From positions 157,819-221,818 of the forward strand of contig MKTA01000024.1 of NCBI GenBank assembly GCA_001897515.1: DNA of 64,000 nucleotides, read 5' to 3'. Positions 9,847-19,289 of the stretch are shown piece by piece. Below the pieces are notes generated by a model. That model was not told the origin of the DNA. It ran no database searches and saw only the letters and a list, made by a program, of their open reading frames with translations. Both the position numbers and the translations under genes were made by a program. Numbering within the stretch: the stretch's first letter is position 1; every line of letters begins with the position of its first letter. The DNA is from Bacteroidetes bacterium 41-46. Its GTDB lineage: Bacteria > Bacteroidota > Bacteroidia > Bacteroidales > UBA932.

Positions 9847-11283
9847 ATGGAATCATCAAGAGTCTTTTCAATATTCAGTGAGATTACTAAAATTCCCAGA
9901 GAGTCAGGACACGAAGAGCACATTATAAAATATCTTGAGGACTTCGCTCTTTCTGCGGGTTTGGAGTGTAAAAAAGACAAAGCCGGGAACGTTGTCATAC
10001 TCAAGCCTGCCTCAGCTGGGATGGAGGATGCGCCTACAGTGATTCTGCAAAGCCACTCCGATATGGTTTGCGAAAAGAACTCAGGTACAATTCATGACTT
10101 CAGGGTTGATCCCATAAAAGTCACAGAGGAGGATGGATGGTTGATTGCAAAGGAGACAACGCTTGGTGCGGACTGTGGTATTGGTATGGCAGCCCAGCTG
10201 GCCATATTAGAGGCAAAATCGCTTGTTCACGGCCCAATAGAGGCCCTCTTCACGACTGAAGAGGAGACCGGGCTAACAGGAGCGAAATCACTGGAATCAG
10301 GTTTTTTAAAAGGCTCTGTCCTTATTAACCTGGACTCAGAGGACGAAGGAGAACTTTTTATTGGATGCGCAGGAGGAATTGACACCACCGGATGGTTTAA
10401 ATATAGTCCAAGAAGGTGCAGGGATGGCGTAAAATTTCTAAAATACGGAGTATTCGGAGCTACGGGAGGACATAGCGGAGACGATATTGAAAAGAACAGG
10501 GCTAACGCAAACCAGATCCTCTTACGATTTTTATACGAAGCCTATACTATGTACGAAATATCTCTCTGCGAAATTGACGGAGGGAACAAGAGGAACGCCA
10601 TATCCAGAGAGGCTTATGCTGTAATATCGGCTGATCCTAAAGATGAACAGCAGCTGAACGAACTATTCCAGAGGATTGTATCTGAGGCTCAGCATGAACA
10701 CTTTATTTCAGATCCTAATCTAGCGGGAAAGATAGGGAATGCGCAGCAGTCTGAAAACTGCATAGACAACGAAACATTTATAAGGCTGGTATGCTCGCTA
10801 TACTCAATGCCCCACGGAGTACTTTCAATGAGCCAGACAATACCGGGCTTTGTAGAGACCTCTACGAACCTGGCGAGCATAAAAATGGTAAGCGAAGGAA
10901 TAATAAAGGTTGCTACAAGTCAGAGAAGTGCAATCAGCAGTGCTAAACATAATGCAGCAAAAAGGGTTGAGGCCGTTCTAAAATTGGCTGGAGCAGAGGT
11001 TACACATGAGTCGGAATATCCGGGATGGCAACCGAATCCGGACTCAAAGGTATTAAAGGTTACAGAGCAATCGTACAGAGAGCTATTTCCTAATCCTCCA
11101 ATTATTAGGGCTATTCACGCAGGACTTGAATGTGGAATTCTTATTGATAAATTCCCCCACCTGGACATAATATCATTCGGCCCCACAGTTAAAGGCGCAC
11201 ACGCTCCCGGAGAGCGTCTTGAGATAGCATCCGTGGATAAATTCTGGAAACTACTGGTAGATGTACTGGCTAAATTAAAATAG
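9847..11283 (+). CDS. pepD: Aminoacyl-histidine dipeptidase (M20, PepD)
   Basis: 478 residues from ATG 9847; the longer frame overlaps dnaA and its extra residues are not family-like. The M20 metal ligands are visible: LQSHSDMVC (His and Asp), LGADCGIGMA, TTEEETGLTGA (catalytic Glu pair), NLDSED, and a C-terminal IHAGLECGIL histidine block. The family hydrolyses Xaa-His dipeptides such as carnosine and is cytosolic. It is followed after 6 bases by rpe. Confidence 0.94.
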   Translation: MESSRVFSIFSEITKIPRESGHEEHIIKYLEDFALSAGLECKKDKAGNVVILKPASAGMEDAPTVILQSHSDMVCEKNSGTIHDFRVDPIKVTEEDGWLIAKETTLGADCGIGMAAQLAILEAKSLVHGPIEALFTTEEETGLTGAKSLESGFLKGSVLINLDSEDEGELFIGCAGGIDTTGWFKYSPRRCRDGVKFLKYGVFGATGGHSGDDIEKNRANANQILLRFLYEAYTMYEISLCEIDGGNKRNAISREAYAVISADPKDEQQLNELFQRIVSEAQHEHFISDPNLAGKIGNAQQSENCIDNETFIRLVCSLYSMPHGVLSMSQTIPGFVETSTNLASIKMVSEGIIKVATSQRSAISSAKHNAAKRVEAVLKLAGAEVTHESEYPGWQPNPDSKVLKVTEQSYRELFPNPPIIRAIHAGLECGILIDKFPHLDIISFGPTVKGAHAPGERLEIASVDKFWKLLVDVLAKLK

Positions 11284-11289
11284 ACCAAA

Positions 11290-11946
11290 ATGGCTACTCT
11301 AATAGCTCCGTCAATGCTCTCTGCAGACTTCGGCAAACTTGCCGCAGATGTTCAGATGGTGAATGAAAGCGATGCAGACATTTTCCATCTTGATATTATG
11401 GATGGCCTCTTTGTCCCAAACATATCCTACGGCTTCCCTGTAGTTGATGCCATCTCCAGACTTGCAAAAAAACCACTTGATGCACATCTTATGATTGTTG
11501 ACCCTGACAGGTATGTAGAGAGATTTGCTCAATCCGGAGTAAAGTATCTCAGTGTACATATTGAAGCCTGTACACATCTCCACAGAACTCTTCAGAACAT
11601 AAGGGAGAGGGGTATGAAAGCGGGGATAGCCCTAAATCCACATACGCCGGCATCACTGCTGAAGGATATTCTTCCCGATGCGGATTTTGTCCTTGTAATG
11701 TCAGTAAATCCTGGATTTGGAGGACAAAAATTTATTGAATCTTCTCTGGAGAAGATAAGTGACATCAGAGAGATGGCCCTTAAAAGGGCTCCGCATCTGT
11801 TAATTGAGGTAGATGGCGGGGTAAACAAAGAGAATGCCCCTCTTCTGGTGAAGGCAGGGGCAGATATTCTTGTTGCAGGAAACAGCATCTTTTCAACCCC
11901 CTCTCCCGCAGAAGCGGTGAGAGAGTTAAAAAGCATCTGCTGCTAA
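11290..11946 (+). CDS. rpe: Ribulose-phosphate 3-epimerase
   Basis: 218 residues, usual length. TIM-barrel motifs are complete: APSMLSADF at the N-terminus, HLDIMDGLFVPN (metal-binding His and catalytic Asp), LMIVDP, VMSVNPGFGGQKF and EVDGGVN (second Asp), then a phosphate-binding VAGNSIF. It interconverts ribulose 5-phosphate and xylulose 5-phosphate in the pentose phosphate pathway. Its stop is one base from that of the convergent birA gene. Confidence 0.97.
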   Translation: MATLIAPSMLSADFGKLAADVQMVNESDADIFHLDIMDGLFVPNISYGFPVVDAISRLAKKPLDAHLMIVDPDRYVERFAQSGVKYLSVHIEACTHLHRTLQNIRERGMKAGIALNPHTPASLLKDILPDADFVLVMSVNPGFGGQKFIESSLEKISDIREMALKRAPHLLIEVDGGVNKENAPLLVKAGADILVAGNSIFSTPSPAEAVRELKSICC

Positions 11947-11947
11947 A

Positions 11948-12694
11948 TCAGATTATATATTTTATCTCCTTAAAGGCATACGAGGAAACCGTTCCATCCA
12001 GCTTCTCTATCTGCAGACAGGCGTTTTTATCAGTACCAATAATTCTGCCCTCAAATATTTCACCGGAAGGGGTCTCCTGGAATTTGTGCAACTCCTCATA
12101 TCTGTAAAGATTTCTGTGATACATGGAGGAGATTTTTTCAGATATGCTTCCCCATGAGAAGTTCTTAAATGGAATGTAAAGGTCATAAAGGAAGAATGCC
12201 AGTTTCTCCATCTCCTCCTTTAGGTCATACCTCTCACCGGTAACCATTTTAACAGATACAGGGTTAGGAGCGTTAGATTCAAATTTATCCTGATTCAGGT
12301 TAAGTCCAATGCCAACAATTGATCCTGACAAAGTGTCACCCTCAATTGTGTTCTCAATCAGTATTCCGGCCACCTTTTTATTGTTGATATATATATCATT
12401 AGGCCATTTAATCTTAGCCTCTATACCCTTACTCTTTAGATATTCAAATACCCCCACTGCTGCGATTTGAGAAATAATAAACTGATTTTCAGCTTTTATC
12501 ATCTCAGGTTTAAGCACAAGTGAGAATGTGAGATTGGTGCCTTTGGCGCTCTCCCAAGAGGTCCCCTTTTGTCCCCGCCCTTCTGTCTGGTATTCAGCGG
12601 CAAGAATAGTAAAGTCAGTCAGCTCCGCAAACCTTCTAAGTGCCTCTTTGTTAGTGGAATCAGTGGATTCAAGCCAAATAATGTCAATTGCCAT
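11948..12694 (-). CDS. birA: Biotin--[acetyl-CoA-carboxylase] ligase
   Basis: 248 residues, catalytic domain only; there is no N-terminal helix-turn-helix, so it should not act as a biotin repressor. Motifs: ESTDSTNKEA, QTEGRGQKGTSWES (biotinyl-AMP loop), FSLVLKP, IKWPNDIYINNKKVAGIL (catalytic lysine), and GIGLNLNQ. It attaches biotin to carboxylase carrier proteins. It diverges from rsfS. Confidence 0.94.
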   Translation of the reverse strand: MAIDIIWLESTDSTNKEALRRFAELTDFTILAAEYQTEGRGQKGTSWESAKGTNLTFSLVLKPEMIKAENQFIISQIAAVGVFEYLKSKGIEAKIKWPNDIYINNKKVAGILIENTIEGDTLSGSIVGIGLNLNQDKFESNAPNPVSVKMVTGERYDLKEEMEKLAFFLYDLYIPFKNFSWGSISEKISSMYHRNLYRYEELHKFQETPSGEIFEGRIIGTDKNACLQIEKLDGTVSSYAFKEIKYII

Positions 12695-12766
12695 ATCAAT
12701 AAAAGTTTAAATTGGTCACAAAATTGCAGTATTTTTACAAGAAATTACGAAAAAACGACAATTATT

Positions 12767-13183
12767 GTGCCAGTAAAGAAGACTACAACAAAAAGAGTAA
12801 AGGCTTCAGAGAAGCCGGAAGTAGAAAAAATTCAGACAGAAGAGAATGAACTAAAGTGCATAGCAGAAGCAATGCTTGACAAAAAGGCCCAGGCTGTTTG
12901 TTCTATGGACTTGAGAAAAATCGGAACCGCAATTACTGACCACTTTGTAATATGCAATGCAGATTCTGCCCCGCAGGTAATAGCAATAGCTGATAATATT
13001 GAGGAGCAAATGCTTGTAAAGTGCAACAGGAAGGTTGTCAGGTCACAGGGTAAGGAGAATGCATTCTGGATTATTATGGACTATACGAATATAGTGGTTC
13101 ACATATTCAAAACAGAGTACAGGCAGTTCTACAGGCTTGAAGAGCTCTGGGCTGACGCTGAAAAGACAAACTATCAAGACTAG
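12767..13183 (+). CDS. rsfS: Ribosomal silencing factor RsfS
   Basis: 138 residues if GTG 12767 is the start. The open frame extends back to 12569 but that part lies antisense to birA and is unlike the family. The conserved core is clear: DKKAQAVCSMDLRKIG, TDHFVICNADSAPQVIAIADNIEE, and the C-terminal WIIMDYTNIVVHIFKTEYRQFYRLEELWADA. RsfS binds ribosomal protein uL14 and blocks subunit joining when nutrients run out. ftsH starts 5 bases downstream, the usual Bacteroidota arrangement. Confidence 0.92.
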   Translation: MPVKKTTTKRVKASEKPEVEKIQTEENELKCIAEAMLDKKAQAVCSMDLRKIGTAITDHFVICNADSAPQVIAIADNIEEQMLVKCNRKVVRSQGKENAFWIIMDYTNIVVHIFKTEYRQFYRLEELWADAEKTNYQD

Positions 13184-13188
13184 GAAAA

Positions 13189-15132
13189 ATGAGCGAAGAG
13201 AACAGAAACAATATCAACAAGAAGTTTACAAATATAAAGCCTCAGAAATTTAACAGTCTGTGGATTATTTTGATAATTCTTACCGGTATCGCAATCATGT
13301 GGAACTCCTATCAGGGAGGGGAACCGGTAAAAACTGAGTGGTTTACCATAAAAGAGAAGATGATCCCTCAGGGTGACATTGAGAAACTTGTGTTTGTTAC
13401 CAATCAGAATACAGCTGAGGTTTTTATCAGAAAGGACAGCCTGTACAAATACAAAAACAAATTTGGAGGTAAAGAGCCAAAGTTTGGTCCTCAGTTCTAC
13501 TTTATAGTGTCCGGCAACTTCAATCTGGAGGAGCAGGTTGATGCAGTAATGGCAGGAATTGAACCTGAAAAGAGATTTGCTGTAGAGACAGAGCAGAGAA
13601 CAAACTACTTTGGAAAGGCACTGGAATGGCTGTTATTACCGCTAATGCTTATAGGGCTTTGGATATTCTTCTTCAGAAGAATGAACAAATCTATGGGAGG
13701 CGGAGGGTCACAGGGAGGCGGAATCTTCTCTGTTGGCAAATCTCAGGCAAAACTATTTGACCGCGACAACAACGTCAAGGTGACCTTCAAGGATGTTGCC
13801 GGACTGGAGGAGGCCAAGGTAGAGGTCATGGAGATAGTTGATTTCCTTAAAAATCCAAAAAAATATACAAATCTTGGAGGAAAAATACCAAAAGGGGCAC
13901 TGCTGATAGGCCCTCCCGGCACTGGTAAGACTTTGCTTGCAAAGGCAGTGGCAGGAGAGGCAGATGTACCCTTCTTCTCAATTTCAGGTTCAGACTTTGT
14001 AGAGATGTTTGTGGGAGTAGGTGCCTCAAGGGTTAGAGACCTCTTCAGACAGGCAAAAGAGAAGGCTCCATGTATAGTTTTCATTGACGAGATAGACGCA
14101 GTTGGAAGGGCAAGGGGTAAGAATGCAGGTTTCTCCTCTAATGATGAAAGAGAGAACACTCTCAACCAACTTTTAACAGAGATGGACGGTTTTGGCTCAA
14201 ATTCGGGCGTTATTATACTTGCTGCTACTAACAGGGCCGACATACTTGACAAGGCTTTGATGAGGGCGGGGAGATTTGACCGACAGATACATGTAGACCT
14301 GCCGGAGCTTAAGGAGAGGATGGAGATTTTCAAGGTACATCTCAGAAATCTTAAACTTGTAGAGGGATTTGACATAGAGTTTCTTGCAAAACAGACTCCC
14401 GGTTTCTCCGGAGCCGATATTGCAAATGTCTGCAACGAGGCTGCACTGATAGCAGCAAGAAACAACAAAGAGTTTATTGAGAAGCAGGACTTCCTTGATG
14501 CAGTTGACAGAATAATTGGAGGACTTGAGAGAAGAAGCAAGATAATCTCTCCTGAAGAGAAGAGGACTATCGCCTTCCACGAGGCAGGTCATGCAACTGT
14601 CAGCTGGATGCTTCCTCACGCAAATCCGCTGCTAAAGGTTACCATTATTCCAAGGGGTAGAGCTCTGGGAGCAGCATGGTATCTGCCGGAAGAGAGACAA
14701 ATTACTACAACAGAGCAGATGATGGACGAGATGGCCGCAACTCTTGGTGGAAGAGTTGCTGAGGAGATTGTGAATGGAAAAATATCCACAGGTGCCCTTA
14801 GCGACCTTGAGAAGATCACAAAGCAGGCATATGCAATGGTATCCTATTTAGGAATGAGCAAAGAGGTTGGAAACATCTCTTTCTACGACTCCTCTGAATC
14901 AGCCGGATTCAATCTTGGAAAGCCATATAGTGAAAAGACTGCAGAGTTGATTGACGCAGAGGTTAAGAGAATAATAGAAGAGGCATACAAAATGGCCAGA
15001 AAGGTTCTTACAGAAAATAGAGAAGGTTTTACCAAGCTGGCAGAGCTTCTGCTGGAAAAAGAGGTTATCTTTGCAGAGGATCTTGAGACCATTTTTGGCA
15101 AAAGAGCAGGAAAGCAACCTATAGAGAAGTAA
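13189..15132 (+). CDS. ftsH: ATP-dependent zinc metalloprotease FtsH
   Basis: 647 residues. Two membrane helices (about 24-42 and 147-167) flank a periplasmic domain. The AAA+ module has Walker A GPPGTGKT, Walker [15 protein letters not shown] region [20 protein letters not shown], and the pore motif. The protease has [10 protein letters not shown] with the zinc histidines and a downstream aspartate in [10 protein letters not shown]. It degrades misfolded membrane proteins and some regulators. Its stop overlaps the cdsA start by one base (TAATG), so translation is coupled. Confidence 0.98.
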   Translation: MSEENRNNINKKFTNIKPQKFNSLWIILIILTGIAIMWNSYQGGEPVKTEWFTIKEKMIPQGDIEKLVFVTNQNTAEVFIRKDSLYKYKNKFGGKEPKFGPQFYFIVSGNFNLEEQVDAVMAGIEPEKRFAVETEQRTNYFGKALEWLLLPLMLIGLWIFFFRRMNKSMGGGGSQGGGIFSVGKSQAKLFDRDNNVKVTFKDVAGLEEAKVEVMEIVDFLKNPKKYTNLGGKIPKGALLIGPPGTGKTLLAKAVAGEADVPFFSISGSDFVEMFVGVGASRVRDLFRQAKEKAPCIVFIDEIDAVGRARGKNAGFSSNDERENTLNQLLTEMDGFGSNSGVIILAATNRADILDKALMRAGRFDRQIHVDLPELKERMEIFKVHLRNLKLVEGFDIEFLAKQTPGFSGADIANVCNEAALIAARNNKEFIEKQDFLDAVDRIIGGLERRSKIISPEEKRTIAFHEAGHATVSWMLPHANPLLKVTIIPRGRALGAAWYLPEERQITTTEQMMDEMAATLGGRVAEEIVNGKISTGALSDLEKITKQAYAMVSYLGMSKEVGNISFYDSSESAGFNLGKPYSEKTAELIDAEVKRIIEEAYKMARKVLTENREGFTKLAELLLEKEVIFAEDLETIFGKRAGKQPIEK

Positions 15133-15962
15133 TGAATAACACAGTTGTGAGGACATTGAGCGGACTGGTATTCCTATTAATAATGATAGGCTCTCTGCTC
15201 ATTGGCCCCATAGCTTATGCAATCGTAATGCTGTTCATTATTGGGGTGGTCATGCATGAATATCTTGAAATAAGTCTGGGCAACAGCTTCAGATACTCCA
15301 GGATGCTGGCCATTTCAACAGGACTATCTCTCTTTCTGATACTCTTTCTAATACTAGAGTACAAAATTGAGGTAAAACTTCTTCTTTTAACGTTATTGCC
15401 TTTGACTGCCACATACATCTCTCTTTTGTGGAGCAATTCTCCTGACTACTATCAGCGAAACCAGTATCTTGCAGGTTCAGTATTGTATGCTGCACTTCCA
15501 TTTGCTCTGACTACTCTAATAGTTTACAAAGAGGATGGTACCTTTGACGGCTCAACGCTGCTCCTTTTCTTTGCCATACTATGGATATCTGATATAGGGG
15601 CGTATGTTTTCGGCATGCTCTTTGGCCAGAAAAACGGTCATAAACTATTCCCTTCAATCTCACCAAAAAAATCATGGGAGGGTTTCTGGGGTGGACTTAT
15701 CTCGGCACTAATACTGGCGACAGCAATTTATCTGACAGGGTGGTCGGACTTTAACCTCTTCCACACATTAGTAATTGCGCTAATAATTAATATCGCCAGT
15801 GTTCTCGGAGATCTGGCCGAATCTCAGTTCAAGAGAAGTTTCGGAGTCAAAGACTCCGGTTCGCTTATGCCGGGCCACGGAGGTCTGCTTGATAGATTTG
15901 ACGGTGCCCTTACCTCCTTTCCTATTGCAATAGCATACATTAAACTCCTTTCACTTTTTTAA
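15132..15962 (+). CDS. cdsA: Phosphatidate cytidylyltransferase
   Basis: 276 residues with about seven or eight membrane helices. The C-terminal family signature is present: GDLAESQFKRSFGVKDSG and MPGHGGLLDRFD, which hold the metal-binding aspartates. It makes CDP-diacylglycerol from phosphatidate and CTP, the branch point of phospholipid synthesis. It sits in ftsH-cdsA-psd order, with psd 2 bases downstream, linking it to phosphatidylethanolamine synthesis. Confidence 0.96.
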   Translation: MNNTVVRTLSGLVFLLIMIGSLLIGPIAYAIVMLFIIGVVMHEYLEISLGNSFRYSRMLAISTGLSLFLILFLILEYKIEVKLLLLTLLPLTATYISLLWSNSPDYYQRNQYLAGSVLYAALPFALTTLIVYKEDGTFDGSTLLLFFAILWISDIGAYVFGMLFGQKNGHKLFPSISPKKSWEGFWGGLISALILATAIYLTGWSDFNLFHTLVIALIINIASVLGDLAESQFKRSFGVKDSGSLMPGHGGLLDRFDGALTSFPIAIAYIKLLSLF

Positions 15963-15964
15963 AC

Positions 15965-16624
15965 ATGAAAATTCACAAAGAGGGATACAAAATAATATTC
16001 AATAGCTTTTTAATTCTTGCTCTGCCTGTAGTGGTCGTCTCCTTTTTTTTCCCAGGCAGCAGAGGGTTCTGGTATCTGCTGACAGCTGCAATTATCTTTT
16101 TTATTTTAATTGTAAGATTCTTCAGATTTCCGGCAAGAGAGCCCAATATTGACAGTACAGCTGTAATTGCCCCTGCAGATGGCAAGATTGTAATAGTTAA
16201 ACAGGTTTATGAAGGAGAATTCCTTAAGCGGGAGTGCATTCAGGTTTCTGTATTCATGAATGTCTTCAACGTACATATAAACTGGTTTCCGGTAAAAGGG
16301 CTGGTTAAATATTATAAATACCACCCTGGAAGGTATCTTGTGGCAATGCATCCAAAATCCTCGGAAAAGAATGAGAGAACAACAATAGTCGTTGAGAACG
16401 AACGTGGTATAGTCCTCTTCCGTCAAATTGCAGGATACCTGGCAAGAAGGATAGTATGCTACGCAAAAGAGGGGGAAATGGCAGATCAGGGAGATCAGGC
16501 CGGATTTATAAAATTTGGATCAAGGGTAGATCTATTTCTACCATTAGATGCCAGAATTCAGGTAACTAAGGGACAAAAGGTAAAGGGAAGGCAAACAGTA
16601 ATTGCAAAGTTATCAGACAACTAA
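15965..16624 (+). CDS. psd: Phosphatidylserine decarboxylase proenzyme (Psd-II-type short form)
   Basis: 219 residues, the short archaeal/Bacteroidota form. Two N-terminal hydrophobic segments anchor it; PADGKIVIV and NVFNVHINWFPVKG are family motifs; the self-cleavage site is the serine of KFGSRVD near residue 182, which becomes the pyruvoyl cofactor. It converts phosphatidylserine to phosphatidylethanolamine at the membrane. Its 3' end overlaps the convergent pyrF by 4 bases. Confidence 0.95.
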   Translation: MKIHKEGYKIIFNSFLILALPVVVVSFFFPGSRGFWYLLTAAIIFFILIVRFFRFPAREPNIDSTAVIAPADGKIVIVKQVYEGEFLKRECIQVSVFMNVFNVHINWFPVKGLVKYYKYHPGRYLVAMHPKSSEKNERTTIVVENERGIVLFRQIAGYLARRIVCYAKEGEMADQGDQAGFIKFGSRVDLFLPLDARIQVTKGQKVKGRQTVIAKLSDN

Positions 16625-17427
16625 ATTCCTGCAGAATTAAGATATTCAGACATCTCAAGGGCGGCTTCGGCTGCCCTTTTTTCTGCTGCTACGGCAAAAT
16701 TCTCACCCTTTCCGGCAAAAATAATATTTCTGGAAATATTAACCAGAAGTCCGCATTTAGAGTTCATTCCTGCTGCAGCAACCTCTGCGATTGTGCCTCC
16801 CTGAGCACCAACACCCGGAACAAGAAAGAAGTGATCAGGAGCCAAAGATCTGATTTCAGCAAGCCTTTCAGGGCGAGTAGCTCCCACTACAAACATAAGT
16901 TTATCTGACGAACCCCACTCAATGCCTTTAGCAATAACTTTTTTATATATATCAAGTTCAAAATCAACAGCCGACTCATTAGATGTAAGTGCCAGTAGAA
17001 TAGCCCATTTATTCTCAAATTTCAGGAATGGCTCAACAGAGTCCCTGCCCATATATGGAGCCAGTGTTACGGCGTCAGCATCCATTTTTTCAAAAAAGGC
17101 CCTGGCATATCTGTCAGCGGTGTTACCAATATCCCCTCTCTTTGCATCGGCAATTATAAAAAGAGTCGGATCAACACTGCGAATATACTCTACAGTCCTC
17201 TCAAGCTGCTCCCAGCCAGATGCCCCTTCTGCCTCATAGAACGCCAGATTCGGTTTGAATGCGACAGCATATTTATGTGTGGCATCAATAATTGCCTTAT
17301 TGAACTTGAAAATTGAATCTTTTTCCGATGCAACTGAAGCCGGAAAAAGGGAAGGGTCAGAATCAAGACCCACACAGAGGAAGCTCCTCTTTTTAACAAT
17401 ATACTGAAAAAGCTGCTCTCTGTTCAT
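16621..17427 (-). CDS. pyrF: Orotidine 5'-phosphate decarboxylase
   Basis: 268 residues, type 2 family. Motifs: FLCVGLDSDP near the N-terminus, AFKPNLAFYE, and the catalytic block IADAKRGDIGNTA (Asp-Lys-Asp), with VPGVGAQGG phosphate loop. It makes UMP, the last step of de novo pyrimidine synthesis. It follows prfA on the same strand after 6 bases. Confidence 0.97.
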   Translation of the reverse strand: MNREQLFQYIVKKRSFLCVGLDSDPSLFPASVASEKDSIFKFNKAIIDATHKYAVAFKPNLAFYEAEGASGWEQLERTVEYIRSVDPTLFIIADAKRGDIGNTADRYARAFFEKMDADAVTLAPYMGRDSVEPFLKFENKWAILLALTSNESAVDFELDIYKKVIAKGIEWGSSDKLMFVVGATRPERLAEIRSLAPDHFFLVPGVGAQGGTIAEVAAAGMNSKCGLLVNISRNIIFAGKGENFAVAAEKRAAEAALEMSEYLNSAGI

Positions 17428-17433
17428 AACAGA

Positions 17434-18519
17434 TTATTCTCCTGACTCCTTAAGTCTCTCTGCATTCTCAGCAATCTGCAGAAGATCAATTACCTCCTGA
17501 ATTGCTCCATCCATAAAGACAGGGAGATTATACATTGTATAATTTATTCTATGGTCTGTAACTCTTGACTGGGGGTAATTGTATGTTCTAATCTTAGCAG
17601 ATCTGTCACCAGTTGACACCATTGTCTTCCTTTTGGCAGATATCTCATTAAGATACTTTTCATACTCAAGGTTATAAAGACGAGTTCTTAGTTCAGCCAA
17701 AGCCTTGTCATAGTTCTTAATCTGAGATTTTTCATCCTGGCACTGTACAACTATTCCAGTAGGCATATGGGTTAGCCTGATAGCTGAATATGTAGTGTTC
17801 ACAGACTGACCTCCCGGCCCGGAAGAGCAGAAGGTGTCCTTTCTTACATCATTTATATTCAACTCAATATCAAACTCTTCTGCCTCCGGAAGAACTGCAA
17901 CTGAGGCAGCAGATGTGTGTACCCTACCCTGAGTCTCGGTCTGCGGGACACGCTGAACACGATGTACTCCGCTCTCATACTTAAGGACACCGTAAACACC
18001 GTTACCGGATATCTTACAGATTACCTCCTTAAAACCTCCTGAAGTTCCCTCACTCTGGCTATTAATCTCCAGTTTCCATCCCCTCCTCTCAGCAAACTTA
18101 GCATACATCCTGAAAAGGTCTCCTGCAAATATTGATGCCTCATCTCCTCCTGCTCCGGCCCTGATCTCCACAATTGCATTTTTAGAATCCTGCGGATCTG
18201 CCGGAATCAAAAGCAGCTTAATCTCCTCCTCCATTGCAGGCATTGCCTCCTCAATTATTGAGATCTCCTCTTTCGCCATCTCTCTTAACTCCTCATCCTT
18301 CTCATTTTGTATAATATCCTTAGCATTCTCCAGATCTATTACCATCTTACGGTACTTGTTACCCGCCTCAACAAGAGGTTCCAGCTCTCTGTACTCCTTA
18401 TTAAGAGAGACATACCTCTTCATATCCGACATCACTGCCGGATCTGATATCTGGGCTGCAATGCTCTCATATTTTTCCTTAAGCCCCTCCAGTTTGGAGT
18501 ATAGATTATTATCGCTCAT
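17434..18519 (-). CDS. prfA: Peptide chain release factor 1
   Basis: 361 residues. The GGQ loop appears as SSGPGGQSVNTTYSAIRLTH, and the domain-2 region QRVPQTETQGRVHTSAASVAV matches RF1 rather than RF2. The protein has no frameshift site, as expected for RF1. It ends translation at UAA and UAG. pyrF follows closely; the AlaX-like gene is upstream. Confidence 0.96.
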   Translation of the reverse strand: MSDNNLYSKLEGLKEKYESIAAQISDPAVMSDMKRYVSLNKEYRELEPLVEAGNKYRKMVIDLENAKDIIQNEKDEELREMAKEEISIIEEAMPAMEEEIKLLLIPADPQDSKNAIVEIRAGAGGDEASIFAGDLFRMYAKFAERRGWKLEINSQSEGTSGGFKEVICKISGNGVYGVLKYESGVHRVQRVPQTETQGRVHTSAASVAVLPEAEEFDIELNINDVRKDTFCSSGPGGQSVNTTYSAIRLTHMPTGIVVQCQDEKSQIKNYDKALAELRTRLYNLEYEKYLNEISAKRKTMVSTGDRSAKIRTYNYPQSRVTDHRINYTMYNLPVFMDGAIQEVIDLLQIAENAERLKESGE

Positions 18520-18573
18520 AATTCATTTTCAAATTGGATGCAAAATTAGTGAAATTAGTTGATTCCCGGAATT

Positions 18574-19038
18574 TTATTCAGAAGCTTCTCTTTTATATCT
18601 GATTCTCAAAATATTCTTATCAGGATCAAAGTCTGAAGATATAATTTTTACACCTCCAATTTCAGACGTGTTTTTCACATGCAACCCAATGCAGGGACAG
18701 TGGTCATAATCTCCCACAGAGATTATTCTTACAATATCACCTGCCTCCGGAGGGAGCTTATCTGTGTTAACCCTCATTTCCGCCTCCTCTCTGGAGAGAT
18801 ACGATTCTCTCACTTCAAGATTCAGAGATATAATTCTGTTAACCTCCGTTTCAAGCCCTGCAATCTCCTCCGTAGTCAAAGCCCTTTCAATCTTGTAATC
18901 AACCTTTGATTTCTTTTTTTCTATGTGGTTACTCACAGACCTACCCGTTCTAAACATCCTCACCATTGTCTGGTTAATAATATGCTCAGCTGTATGCATA
19001 GGGGCGTTGTAATCTTTTTTGGGCTCGTTTATATCCAT
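18574..19038 (-). CDS. AlaX-like alanyl-tRNA editing domain protein
   Basis: 154 residues, a stand-alone tRNA-editing (SAD) domain. The zinc motif is complete: HTAEH near residue 16 and CPCIGLHV near residue 118 provide the HxxxH and CxxxH ligands. Such proteins deacylate mischarged tRNA-Ala (Ser or Gly). It is short for AlaX proteins with an extra N-terminal domain, so it is the minimal type. The start ATG 19038 is 36 bases from a gene-free stretch holding a long inverted repeat. Confidence 0.85.
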   Translation of the reverse strand: MDINEPKKDYNAPMHTAEHIINQTMVRMFRTGRSVSNHIEKKKSKVDYKIERALTTEEIAGLETEVNRIISLNLEVRESYLSREEAEMRVNTDKLPPEAGDIVRIISVGDYDHCPCIGLHVKNTSEIGGVKIISSDFDPDKNILRIRYKREASE

Positions 19039-19085
19039 AGTAATTATAGTTTGCCTGTAAAGTTAATTATTTTGCAAGAGTCTTT

Positions 19086-19187
19086 GCTCTTCTCAGGGGG
19101 ATGACATGATGATACCTCGTGCCCGAGGAGGGAGGGGACCCCGTGAAACGGGGAGGTGTATCATCATGTCATCCCCCTGAGAAGAGC
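19086..19187. repeat. Long perfect inverted repeat with two inner hairpins (REP-like)
   Basis: Bases 19086-19115 are the exact reverse complement of 19158-19187, 30 pairs without mismatch. The 42-base interior holds two further hairpins: CTCG/CGAG (about 19116-19127) and CCCCGT/ACGGGG (about 19139-19153), so a single strand would fold as a three-way junction. GC is high in the interior. It lies between alaX and hcp in a 251-base stretch with no gene; nothing else is visible there. It could be a REP/MITE-like mobile repeat or a terminator, though no T-run is present. Confidence 0.8.
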
Positions 19188-19289
19188 CATCATGTTAATC
19201 AGGTTATTCTTAAATATCCGCAATATAAAAAGAGGCCGCCTTTGCAGACAGCCTCAGTGGGGTTGTAAATGTAGTAACTAACCAAATAC

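Noticed and set aside
13743..14540. Long antisense open frame of 265 codons inside ftsH
   Set aside because: It is the shadow of ftsH, which has all motifs of the family; the antisense protein is serine/leucine-rich with no recognisable domain.
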